DNA of 64,000 bases from Desulfonatronum sp. SC1 (GTDB taxonomy: Bacteria > Desulfobacterota > Desulfovibrionia > Desulfovibrionales > Desulfonatronaceae): NCBI RefSeq assembly GCF_003046795.1, contig NZ_PZKN01000002.1, forward strand, positions 124,001-188,000, in the 5' to 3' direction. The position numbers and the translations under genes are program-made. This document shows, piece after piece, positions 8,794 through 16,449 of this stretch; positions within the stretch are counted from its first letter, which is position 1; each line of letters starts with the position of its first letter. A model generated the notes under the pieces. It did no database searches and was not told the DNA's origin. It worked only from the letters and a program-made list of their open reading frames with translations.

Positions 8794-9276
8794 TTACTTG
8801 TAGGCGTTCCTGGCGTAGCGCATGGTCGTGGTCGGAGTATTCCTCTCCGGAGCAGCGAAGCCGGAGGCAGAGGCGGTCATGGTGGAGGTGGTCGAGGAAA
8901 AAGTAGTTGGATTCTGGTTTTTGATTTCCTCGAACGCGGACTTCAAACCGGAAAGAATGGTGATCACCTCGTCGATGAGCTTGGGGTCCAGCTTGAGGTT
9001 GGCCATTAGTAACCGCGTGTTGCAGTAGAAATAGAGCTTGTGCAGGTTCTCGCCAAGCTCACCGCCTTTTTGGGTGTTCAAGCTGCTGTCCAGTTCCCCG
9101 ATGATGTCCAGGGCTTTGGATATCAACAGTCCTTTTTGCTCCATATCCCGTTCTTTCATCTTTTGCTTGGCCTGCTGCAAGAAATTGATCGCTCCTCCAT
9201 AGAGCAACACGACAACGTCTCCGGGGTTGGTCGTGGTGACCTGGGTTTGGAGGTAGGCTTTTGCGGCGTTGTACAT
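8794..9276 (-). CDS. fliS: Flagellar export chaperone FliS
   Basis: 160 residues. FliS binds the C-terminus of flagellin and keeps it unpolymerised until export. Visible family features are MYNAAKAYLQTQVTT, VVLLYGGAINFLQQA and the helix LHKLYFYCNTRLLMANL. The C-terminal 35 residues are a Thr/Ser-rich low-complexity tail longer than in enteric FliS. It lies 56 bp after fliD and probably shares the sigma-54 promoter in front of fliD. Confidence 0.93.
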   Translation of the reverse strand: MYNAAKAYLQTQVTTTNPGDVVVLLYGGAINFLQQAKQKMKERDMEQKGLLISKALDIIGELDSSLNTQKGGELGENLHKLYFYCNTRLLMANLKLDPKLIDEVITILSGLKSAFEEIKNQNPTTFSSTTSTMTASASGFAAPERNTPTTTMRYARNAYK

Positions 9277-9332
9277 GCTTTTCTCCAGATCTTGAGGATT
9301 AGAATATCACGATGGGCAAAAGCTAATGCCGA

Positions 9333-11006
9333 TTACTTCGTGTCCGAAGTCAACTGCCCAAGCTGTGACCTTATGGAGGCACCGAGCTGGTCGTAATAGC
9401 CGAGCAAGGTTTCCAAACGAGCGAACCGAGCGCGTAAGTCCCGCTCCATGCGGGCGATGCGGCGCTGTTCGAACTCGATTTTTCGATCAATACCATCGGT
9501 GATGTCGTCGTAGTTCTCTTCAAGTATTTTAAGCGGTCCGGTTTTGATATCCGTCAAATCCTTGAGCGCATCGGCAAGTTCAGGGATCTTGCCGTATTTC
9601 AGGAAGACTTTGCCGGAGTAGTCCCCATCCACGGACATATCGTCCACCTTGATGACCATACCGGCCTCCGGCTTGCCGCTCTTGCCGGTGATTTCCCCGT
9701 TGCCGCTGTAGTTGGCTTGGTTGCCGTTGATGGTCGCGTTGATGATCTTGCCGTCGCTGACTGTGTATTTCACGACGTACTCACCGCCCTTGGTCACCCC
9801 GTCAATGCTGGATAAATACCGGAAGTCCTGGGAATCGCTGGAGCCGATGTAGTCCGCCGCGAATACCCGGGCAAAGGCTTCCGGACGGTTGCGCAAGGAG
9901 TGCTCCAAAACTTCCTCGTCCAGTTTGAGCATGCCGAACGTGGGGGAGCCTTGTTCCGCATCCGTGGTGATCCCGATCATGCCCAGGGAGCTGAACACGT
10001 CGTTGTTGACGTCAAAGCCAATGCTTTTCACGGAGGTGATGGACTTCAGCCGCGAGTCGATCATCTGGATGGCGTAGTTGCCGGTCAGAATGGATCCGTT
10101 GCCGCTTTGATCCACCTTGGTCAATTTGGTGATCTGGGCTCGCACCTCGTTCACCTGGTCCACGAATTCCCGGACATTGTCCAGAACCTTTTCATTGTTC
10201 ACGGCAATGTTCAGCGTGGTCGTGCCGGCTTGACGTAGGTTGAGGGTTACGCCGTCCAACAGGTCGGATATCGTGTTCGTGGAGCGTTCAATCCAGTCAT
10301 CAGCGCCCGGGGGGAAGCCGTCGATCTTGAGTTTGGAGTTCTGCGCGGCTTGGGTTTCATTGAAGTCTGCGTCCGTAAAGCCGGGAACCGTGGTGGTATC
10401 GTTGATGGCAATCATCTTGCTCGCTCCCAGGTCCATGCCCCGAAGCTGTAAGTGGTACTCACCTTCCGCGCTTTTGATGATGCTGGCCCGGATACCCGGG
10501 TTTTCCGGATCCGTATTGATCAAGTTGCGCAGGCCCTCCAGGCTGCCTCCGGACGGCAGGTTCAGCATCCTGGTTTTGCCATTGTAGGAATAGCTGAACA
10601 CCTGGGCCGAGCCCCCGGTGATGTCCTCGGTCGTGCTGGGCTTGAAGGTTTCGCTGGTCCGAATGTGGTTCTGGGCCAGTTGGTGAACTTCCAGCACATG
10701 GCTGCCAACTTGGGCCTTGTCCGTGGCCGTGGCCGTAAGCACGTTCTTGTTGACGCTGTCCGCGTCCTTGACCATGAATTTGGCCATGGTATTGATGCGT
10801 TGCAGGTTGGTCCGCAGGTTGAGCATCTTGGAATTCAGTTCCCGAAACCCTTCCTGCTTTTTCTCCCACTCCTTTTTCCAGAGTTCCAGGCGGGCGGTTT
10901 GTCTGCGCTCCAAGTTGATCAACTGCTCAATCATGGTTTTGAAGTCCGTTCCGGACCCCAGACCCGTGAAGTTGATCGATCCTGATATAAGGGCTTCCGT
11001 ATCCAT
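9333..11006 (-). CDS. fliD: Flagellar filament cap protein FliD (HAP2)
   Basis: 557 residues. FliD forms the cap on which flagellin subunits polymerise. The N-terminal domain starts INFTGLGSGTDFKTMIEQL, the usual FliD N-terminus, with a coiled-coil helix through residue 75. The C-terminal coiled coil (about 495-550; EQRRIARMERDLRARFARLE, then LLGYYDQLGASI) matches the FliD_C domain. The middle is variable and Gly-rich. It sits between fliS and flagellin, with a good sigma-54 promoter match 55 bp upstream. Confidence 0.95.
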   Translation of the reverse strand: MDTEALISGSINFTGLGSGTDFKTMIEQLINLERRQTARLELWKKEWEKKQEGFRELNSKMLNLRTNLQRINTMAKFMVKDADSVNKNVLTATATDKAQVGSHVLEVHQLAQNHIRTSETFKPSTTEDITGGSAQVFSYSYNGKTRMLNLPSGGSLEGLRNLINTDPENPGIRASIIKSAEGEYHLQLRGMDLGASKMIAINDTTTVPGFTDADFNETQAAQNSKLKIDGFPPGADDWIERSTNTISDLLDGVTLNLRQAGTTTLNIAVNNEKVLDNVREFVDQVNEVRAQITKLTKVDQSGNGSILTGNYAIQMIDSRLKSITSVKSIGFDVNNDVFSSLGMIGITTDAEQGSPTFGMLKLDEEVLEHSLRNRPEAFARVFAADYIGSSDSQDFRYLSSIDGVTKGGEYVVKYTVSDGKIINATINGNQANYSGNGEITGKSGKPEAGMVIKVDDMSVDGDYSGKVFLKYGKIPELADALKDLTDIKTGPLKILEENYDDITDGIDRKIEFEQRRIARMERDLRARFARLETLLGYYDQLGASIRSQLGQLTSDTK

Positions 11007-11060
11007 GATGCGACCTTGTTGGGAAAAAGTTGCTGGTTCGATTTACCTCATGTTATTTCA

Positions 11061-11076
11061 AGCAAAGTCGATGCCA
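11061..11076 (-). promoter_or_regulatory. Sigma-54 promoter upstream of fliD
   Basis: Minus-strand TGGCATCGACTTTGCT matches the sigma-54 consensus TGGCACG-N4-TTGCT, with the invariant GG and GC at correct spacing and only two mismatches. It lies 55 bp upstream of the fliD ATG and just past the flagellin terminator, so fliD-fliS can be transcribed independently of flagellin by RpoN. Confidence 0.75.
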
Positions 11077-11100
11077 TTATCTTGATTGGCCGCCATCACC

Positions 11101-11136
11101 AAAAAAAGGCCGGACCCTGGGACAGGGCCCGGCCTT
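11101..11136 (-). terminator. Rho-independent terminator of the flagellin gene
   Basis: Minus-strand GC-rich stem AAGGCCGG-n-CCCT paired with AGGG-n-CCGGCCTT, followed by seven T (A-run 11101-11107). It begins 24 bp after the fliC stop. Confidence 0.92.
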
Positions 11137-11159
11137 GAAGATCAAGCCCTGGTTGATGG

Positions 11160-12128
11160 TTAGCCGCCGATGAGCTGCATTGCCATCCTGGGCAGGGAGT
11201 TGGCCTGGGCGAGCATGGCCACGCCGGCCTGGGTCAGAATCTGGCTGCGCACGAATGCAGTCATCTCCAAGGCAATGTCCGCGTCCGAAATCCGCGATTC
11301 CGCGGCCTGGATGTTTTCAGCCTGAATCTGGAGATTGGTGATGGTGTTTTGCAGCCGGTTCTGCAGGGCGCCGAGGCTGGCTCGGATGTTGTCCTTGGAG
11401 AGAATGGCATTTTCCAGTGCATCCAGGGCTCGCTGGGCACCCTGTTGGGTGGATATGGAATAGCCGGCATCCCCTTGAAGGCCGATACCACTGACATGCT
11501 CTCTGTTAGCAAAATTACCTACGCCCAACGCCGAAGCCGTGGAGTTGCCGATGGCAATATAGTAATAGTCTTCGCTGCTGTCGTTGGATGGTCCAAAGTG
11601 TACTTTCAGGGGGCCTGTTGACTGCAGGCCAGAGCCAATATGCCCTGCCCCCCAACCGTGAGGATTGCCAGCAGCGTCCGTACTACCTGCAACGCCTCCT
11701 CCCGATAAATTCCCATTCAGGAGATAAATACCATTAAACTTCGTGGCACTCGCGATTCGGGTGATTTCCGAGGCCATGGCCTGATACTCGGAGTCAATGA
11801 TCAGCCGCTGGTCCGAGTTGTAGGTGCCTGTGGCCGCCTGGGTGGCCAGTTCCTTCATCCGGATCAGCTTTTCGTCGATAACGGCCAGGGCGCCGTCAGC
11901 GGTCTGGATCATCGAAATGGCGTCGTTGGCGTTGCGGACACCCTGGTTCAACGAGGCGATCTCCGCCCGCATCAACTCACGAATGGCCAAACCGGCGGCG
12001 TCGTCGGCGCCGCTGTTGATTCGCAGACCGGATGAAAGGCGTTGGGTGGATGTGGCCAGAGCGCTATAATTGCCACCCAGGTTTCGGGCCGCGTTCATGG
12101 CCATGAGATTGTTGTTAATACTTAACAT
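11160..12128 (-). CDS. fliC: Flagellin
   Basis: 322 residues from ATG 12128, which has AAGGAGG 8-9 bp upstream. The conserved filament-core ends are intact: N-terminal MLSINNNLMAMNAARNL, QRLSSGLRINSGADDAAGLA and C-terminal NRLQNTITNLQIQAENIQAA, then SRISDADIALEM. The surface-exposed middle is short (about 100 residues) and Gly/Ser-rich. A near-consensus sigma-28 promoter lies upstream and a strong terminator downstream, so it is a monocistronic late flagellar gene. Confidence 0.97.
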   Translation of the reverse strand: MLSINNNLMAMNAARNLGGNYSALATSTQRLSSGLRINSGADDAAGLAIRELMRAEIASLNQGVRNANDAISMIQTADGALAVIDEKLIRMKELATQAATGTYNSDQRLIIDSEYQAMASEITRIASATKFNGIYLLNGNLSGGGVAGSTDAAGNPHGWGAGHIGSGLQSTGPLKVHFGPSNDSSEDYYYIAIGNSTASALGVGNFANREHVSGIGLQGDAGYSISTQQGAQRALDALENAILSKDNIRASLGALQNRLQNTITNLQIQAENIQAAESRISDADIALEMTAFVRSQILTQAGVAMLAQANSLPRMAMQLIGG

Positions 12129-12236
12129 AGCACTTCCTCCTTGCAATATGTTGGCTTCCTTGCCTGGGCGTCAAACCGTCCATCATGGACATGATCCGCA
12201 CCCGCCGCGGGTGGGGCCGCCCAGTATTTGACTACT

Positions 12237-12263
12237 GTATCGACGGATGAAGAAAAAACTTTA
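12237..12263 (-). promoter_or_regulatory. Sigma-28 (FliA) promoter of flagellin
   Basis: On the minus strand TAAAGTTT (perfect -35) is followed, after exactly 11 bp, by GTCGATAC (consensus GCCGATAA, 6 of 8). The site is about 109 bp upstream of the fliC ATG, leaving a 5' leader of roughly 100 nt. Confidence 0.88.
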
Positions 12264-12422
12264 GGGCGGAATCGAAATGCACGAGATATTCAGATCATCT
12301 CTCTCCGTCACCATAAGGGTTGTTTGGGAAAAGCTTACCGTATCTGATAATCCGGAAGGCAAGGCAGGAAGTGATTTGCAAAAAAGAAGCCGTTTCGCAG
12401 GTTCGCTAAAAACTCAATCTGT

Positions 12423-13640
12423 TCACCCAACCTTCCGCTTCTTCCGATACGTGGCCAGCCAGGAGTTGAGCCGCGGTTCCTGGCCTTGAAGTTTGGGCTC
12501 GTAGAAGCGAAGGTTGACTTCGGCGGGGAGGTAGTCTTGTTCCACCCAGGCATCGGGGTAGGCGTGGGGGTATTTGTAGCCGCGGCCGTAGCCCCATTCC
12601 TTTTGCAGGGCCGAGGAGGCGTTGCGCAGGTGCAGGGGAACGGGCCGTGGGCCGTGGGCGCGGATTTCCTTTTGGGCGGCCAGGTAGGCGGCGTAGGTGG
12701 CGTTGCTCTTGGGAGCCAGGGAGAGGTAGACGGTGGTTTCAGCCAGGGGGATAAAGCCTTCGGGCATGCCCACGAATTCCACGGCCTGCTGGCAGGCCAC
12801 GGCCAAGCCAAGGGCCTGGGGATCGGCCAGGCCGACGTCCTCGGAGGCTGAGAGAATCAGGCGACGGCAGATGAAGCGGGGATCCTCGCCGCTTTCCAAG
12901 AGACAAGCCAGGTAGTAGAGGGCCGCGTCCGGGTCGCTGCCGCGGATGGATTTGATCAATGCGGAGGCAAGTTCATAGTGGGAGTCGCCCTCCCGGTCCC
13001 CGCGCAGAACCACTTCGGGCAAGGCTTGACGCAGCTTGTCCTCGGCCCATTTTTCCGGCGACAGCTCCGCGGTGAGTTCCAGAAGGTTGAACAAGGTCCG
13101 GGCGTCGCCGTTGGACAAACCGGCAAGAATTTCCAGGCTGGTCTCGGGAATGGCGGCCTCGAGGCTTTGGGCTCCGCGATTGGCCAGGATGGTCAGTTCC
13201 TGACGGTTCAACGGTCGCAGGCGCAGGACATGCATACGCGAGAGCAATTGCTTGGTCACGCTGAAAGACGGGTTTTCCGTGGTGGTGGCCAGCAGGGTGA
13301 CTTCCCCGCTCTCCAGGATGGGCAGGAAGAAATCCTGCTGGGCCTTGGAAAACCGATGCAATTCGTCCAGCACCAGGATTTCCATGTTTTCCAGCTTCTT
13401 GCGCAGGTTGGCCAGTCCCACCTCCGGAGCACTCAGGCGCAGATAGGGCTTGTTGCGGGAGGTGGCCAGAAGCAGAGCCAGGGTGGATTTGCCGCAGCCC
13501 GGAGGGCCGAAAAGCAGCAGGCTGGGCATGCGCTTGGCTTGAAACAAGGCGTGCAGCCTGATCCGTAAATGATCCTGGCCGACAAAGTCCTCCAGTTTGG
13601 TCGGCCGGATGGCCGCGGCCAGGGGTTGCTGGAAACTCAT
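12423..13640 (-). CDS. rarA: Replication-associated recombination protein RarA (MgsA) AAA+ ATPase
   Basis: 405 residues. RarA acts at stalled replication forks and is related to clamp-loader ATPases. N-terminal PLAAAIRPTKLEDFVGQDH, Walker A GPPGCGKST, Walker B LVLDELHRFSKAQQD, sensor 1 LLATTTENPSF and the C-terminal tetramer domain with RGSDPDAALYYLA are present. Its ATG overlaps the stop of the zinc-ribbon gene (ATGA). Last gene of the 18.2-12.4 kb minus-strand series. Confidence 0.95.
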   Translation of the reverse strand: MSFQQPLAAAIRPTKLEDFVGQDHLRIRLHALFQAKRMPSLLLFGPPGCGKSTLALLLATSRNKPYLRLSAPEVGLANLRKKLENMEILVLDELHRFSKAQQDFFLPILESGEVTLLATTTENPSFSVTKQLLSRMHVLRLRPLNRQELTILANRGAQSLEAAIPETSLEILAGLSNGDARTLFNLLELTAELSPEKWAEDKLRQALPEVVLRGDREGDSHYELASALIKSIRGSDPDAALYYLACLLESGEDPRFICRRLILSASEDVGLADPQALGLAVACQQAVEFVGMPEGFIPLAETTVYLSLAPKSNATYAAYLAAQKEIRAHGPRPVPLHLRNASSALQKEWGYGRGYKYPHAYPDAWVEQDYLPAEVNLRFYEPKLQGQEPRLNSWLATYRKKRKVG

Positions 13641-14524
13641 CGTCCCTCCTTGTCGTCCCTGGAGAAGGGGGAAGAGGAAGGTCCCTCGGCACCTTCCCGA
13701 TCAGCCGCTTCATCGGACGCCGTGTCGCTAGAGGAAGTAGACTGGTCCTTTTCGCCCGGCTCCGGAACGATCACTTCCACCTCTGAGAAATCGTAGGCAA
13801 TATCTCCGGCGACCTCGAAGGCCTCCGGCTCGTTTCCGCCGTTCTTCTCCATGGGATCTCGCTCCTCTCCAACCGGCTCCGGAAAAAAATCTTGGGGCAG
13901 CAGATCCTGGGGCAATTCGATCTCCCAGACTGGCAGGCTTTCTTCGTTGGTTTCAGCTCCCTTGGAAAAACCGGGTTTTGCGTCGTCAGCGTGGCCGGTT
14001 ATCGCCGCGTCGGCTTCTTCGGCTGAAACGACTTCAACATGGGGGGGGGCGGCCTCAAGGGATATATCCTCCGTCACGTCCAACTCGATCCGTGTATCCA
14101 GCGGGGCGACCTCGAAATTCTCTTGGCTCGATGCGGCAACGGAAGCAGCGGCAATCTCTTCGGAAACAGGAGGAATGTCTTCGGCAAGCGATAGTTCGGG
14201 ATTTGTGACGGGAGGAGGCGTTTCCGCATGTATCAGGGACTTTTTATGCGGCGATGAGGCGATATCCGCCGCTTGTTCCTCGAAAGCGAAGTGTTCGGTG
14301 GTTCCGGCACCTGGTTCGAAAGCCATCGGCTTCGGGTTGGTTGAAGGCCCCGGTTCCGGCTCTGCTTCCGGTGGCTCGGAGGCGGAATCGAGCAGCCATT
14401 CATGTCCGGCTGATTGGAGCCAATTCAGGTTTAGGTCCGTGCGAATCGACTGCCAGTCGTAGCCGCATTTGGGACAATTCGCCAAGTGGTCGAAACTGGT
14501 ATGCTTGCATTTTGGACAGTACAT
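13637..14524 (-). CDS. Zinc-ribbon protein with long acidic disordered tail
   Basis: 295 residues. The first 25 hold CPKC and CPKCGYDW, a typical zinc ribbon. The remainder is Glu/Ala/Pro/Ser-rich, strongly acidic and apparently disordered, without membrane helices. No enzymatic motif. It is translationally coupled to rarA downstream and lies 41 bp after rsmE. The same design (zinc ribbon plus acidic linker) recurs in the gene at 7681-8691, but that one has a membrane domain. Function unknown. Confidence 0.75.
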   Translation of the reverse strand: MYCPKCKHTSFDHLANCPKCGYDWQSIRTDLNLNWLQSAGHEWLLDSASEPPEAEPEPGPSTNPKPMAFEPGAGTTEHFAFEEQAADIASSPHKKSLIHAETPPPVTNPELSLAEDIPPVSEEIAAASVAASSQENFEVAPLDTRIELDVTEDISLEAAPPHVEVVSAEEADAAITGHADDAKPGFSKGAETNEESLPVWEIELPQDLLPQDFFPEPVGEERDPMEKNGGNEPEAFEVAGDIAYDFSEVEVIVPEPGEKDQSTSSSDTASDEAADREGAEGPSSSPFSRDDKEGR

Positions 14525-14565
14525 GGGGGCAGGCTCGCGGCGATGAAGGATTGTTGAAGGGAGTG

Positions 14566-15348
14566 TCAGACGTCAGGATTTTCTGGGGCTTCGGAGGCTT
14601 CGCCCTGGATGCGCCAGTAGCAAAGCCCGAGGCAGAGCAGGGCGGCGGTTTCCCAGCGCAAGGTGGACCGGCCCAGGGAGCGGGGCAGATAGCCGTTGTC
14701 CATAAAGGCTTGCGCTTCGCCTTCGGTCAATCCGCCTTCCGGACCAAGGACCAGGACCGTGGGGTCGGAACCTGGAAGTTGTCCGGGATCGAACAGGCCG
14801 CTCAAGGAAGCGTTTTCCCAGATCAAAAATTTTCCGGCCTCCGGAGTTGTTTGGGGAGAGGCGTGGTTGGACAAGCTGGAGCACAGGCGGATCACTTCTT
14901 CGGGTCCTCCGGGAATGGTGGTGATCGTGGGCAGCCAGGGATTGTCGCATTGCTTGGCCGCGTTGACCAGGAGATCGGTCCAGCTCTCCTTGGGTTGGTC
15001 CGGAACCTTTCCTTGACTGCGCGAGGCCTGCCAAAAAATCAACCCCGCGGCCCTCAGCTCCACGGCTTTTTCCAGGATCAACCCACGACGTGAAGCCTTG
15101 TTCCAGCCCAGGGCCAAGTGGATTTCCCGTCGCGGACGTGGAAACTTTTGCTGATCGAGAAGTTCCAAGCCGGCCGTTTTACGGTCCGCTGTTCGCACGA
15201 GAAACGTGCCGGTCCGTCCCTGACCGTCGAAAAGCCGCACGGTGGTTCCGGGACGAGTGCGTAAGACGGTGAGCAGATGGTGGGCTTCCGAACCTTCCAG
15301 TTGAAACGGTTCCCGCCATTGGTCCGGGGCTAGATATAGGGATTTCAC
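14566..15348 (-). CDS. rsmE: 16S rRNA m3U1498 methyltransferase RsmE
   Basis: 260 residues. RsmE methylates N3 of U1498 in 16S rRNA. N-terminal PUA-like region contains HHLLTVLRTRPG. The C-terminal SPOUT knot shows LVLGPEGGLTEGEAQAF and LGRSTLRWETAALL, both diagnostic. Starts 21 bp after gcvT and precedes the zinc-ribbon gene, so it is likely in one operon with both. Confidence 0.95.
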   Translation of the reverse strand: MKSLYLAPDQWREPFQLEGSEAHHLLTVLRTRPGTTVRLFDGQGRTGTFLVRTADRKTAGLELLDQQKFPRPRREIHLALGWNKASRRGLILEKAVELRAAGLIFWQASRSQGKVPDQPKESWTDLLVNAAKQCDNPWLPTITTIPGGPEEVIRLCSSLSNHASPQTTPEAGKFLIWENASLSGLFDPGQLPGSDPTVLVLGPEGGLTEGEAQAFMDNGYLPRSLGRSTLRWETAALLCLGLCYWRIQGEASEAPENPDV

Positions 15349-15369
15349 GGCTTGGTGCGGAAAATCCGC

Positions 15370-16449
15370 CTATAGTTTTATTCGGGCGGTCCCTTGAGTG
15401 TAAAAAGGCAGGGTGGTGCGCCGTGCGGGCAACTCGGCCTTCCCGGTCCGGATCATGAATTCCGGATCATCGGCGAACCGGGTGTCCACGTAGGCCAGGG
15501 CCACTGCGTGTCCCAGGGACGGAGCGAAACTGCCGCTGGTGACCCGGCCTCGCGCGTCTCCGGATGTGCTGTAGACCATGTCTCCGTGGCGGGCGCTACG
15601 CCTGCCGGGGATGAGTAGCGGAATCAGGCGCTCCCGGACGTCCATCTGGCGTTCCTTGCCCACATAAGGGGTAGGGGAGGTGAGCAGGGCGGCGTACCCG
15701 GCCTCGGCCGGAGTATGATGCTCGTCCAGGTCCTGGCCGTACAGCGGCAGGCCCATTTCCAAACGCAGGGTATCCCGGGCGCCGAGTCCGGCCGGGCGCG
15801 CCCGGTCGTCTTGCAGGCAGGCTTCCCAGAACGCGAGAGCCGATGATGTCGGCAGATAGACTTCATACCCCAGCTCGCCGGTGTACCCTGTCCGGCTGAT
15901 CAGAACGTCTTCGCCCTGAAACCGGTGGTGGCGAAAGGAGAAATATCCCAAGTCCCGCCAATCCCCCGGCACGACGCTTTGCAGCGCCTCCAGGGAAAGC
16001 GGACCTTGCAGGTCAATCTTCGCGGTCTGCTCCGAAACGTCCTCCAGAACCACCGTGGAAGGCAGGAGGTTTTTGATCCACTCCCGGTCATGGTCGATCC
16101 GGGCGGCGTTGACCACGAGCAGGAACCTGGTTTGCTCCAGCCGGTAGATGATCAGGTCGTCGAGAATTCCACCCTGTTGGTTCAACAGAAACCCGTACCC
16201 GGCTCTGCCTGGGCGCAGTTTGGGAAGATTGAGGGTTACGACGCGACCCAACGCTTCTTCCGCTTCCCCTCCGGAGACCAGAAACTCCCCCATGTGGCAG
16301 ATGTCGAACACGGAAGCCCTTGTTCGCGTCTGTTCATGTTCGGCCAAAATCCCGGCGGCGTATTGCACCGGCAGATCCCATCCGGCAAACGGAACCATCC
16401 TGCCCTGATGGGCCGAGTGCCAGGCATGCAGTGGCGTCTTAAGCATCAC
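15370..16449 (-). CDS. gcvT: Glycine cleavage system T protein (aminomethyltransferase)
   Basis: 359 residues. GcvT transfers the one-carbon unit from lipoyl-H-protein to tetrahydrofolate. N-terminal KTPLHAWHSAHQGRMVPFAGW, FDICHMGEF, the folate-site SRTGYTGELGYEVYLP and RDTLRLEMGLPLYGQDLDE are classic GcvT signatures, which argues against a YgfZ-type paralogue. No gcvH or gcvP lies nearby. Its ATG overlaps the end of the 586-residue unknown upstream. Confidence 0.94.
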   Translation of the reverse strand: MMLKTPLHAWHSAHQGRMVPFAGWDLPVQYAAGILAEHEQTRTRASVFDICHMGEFLVSGGEAEEALGRVVTLNLPKLRPGRAGYGFLLNQQGGILDDLIIYRLEQTRFLLVVNAARIDHDREWIKNLLPSTVVLEDVSEQTAKIDLQGPLSLEALQSVVPGDWRDLGYFSFRHHRFQGEDVLISRTGYTGELGYEVYLPTSSALAFWEACLQDDRARPAGLGARDTLRLEMGLPLYGQDLDEHHTPAEAGYAALLTSPTPYVGKERQMDVRERLIPLLIPGRRSARHGDMVYSTSGDARGRVTSGSFAPSLGHAVALAYVDTRFADDPEFMIRTGKAELPARRTTLPFYTQGTARIKL

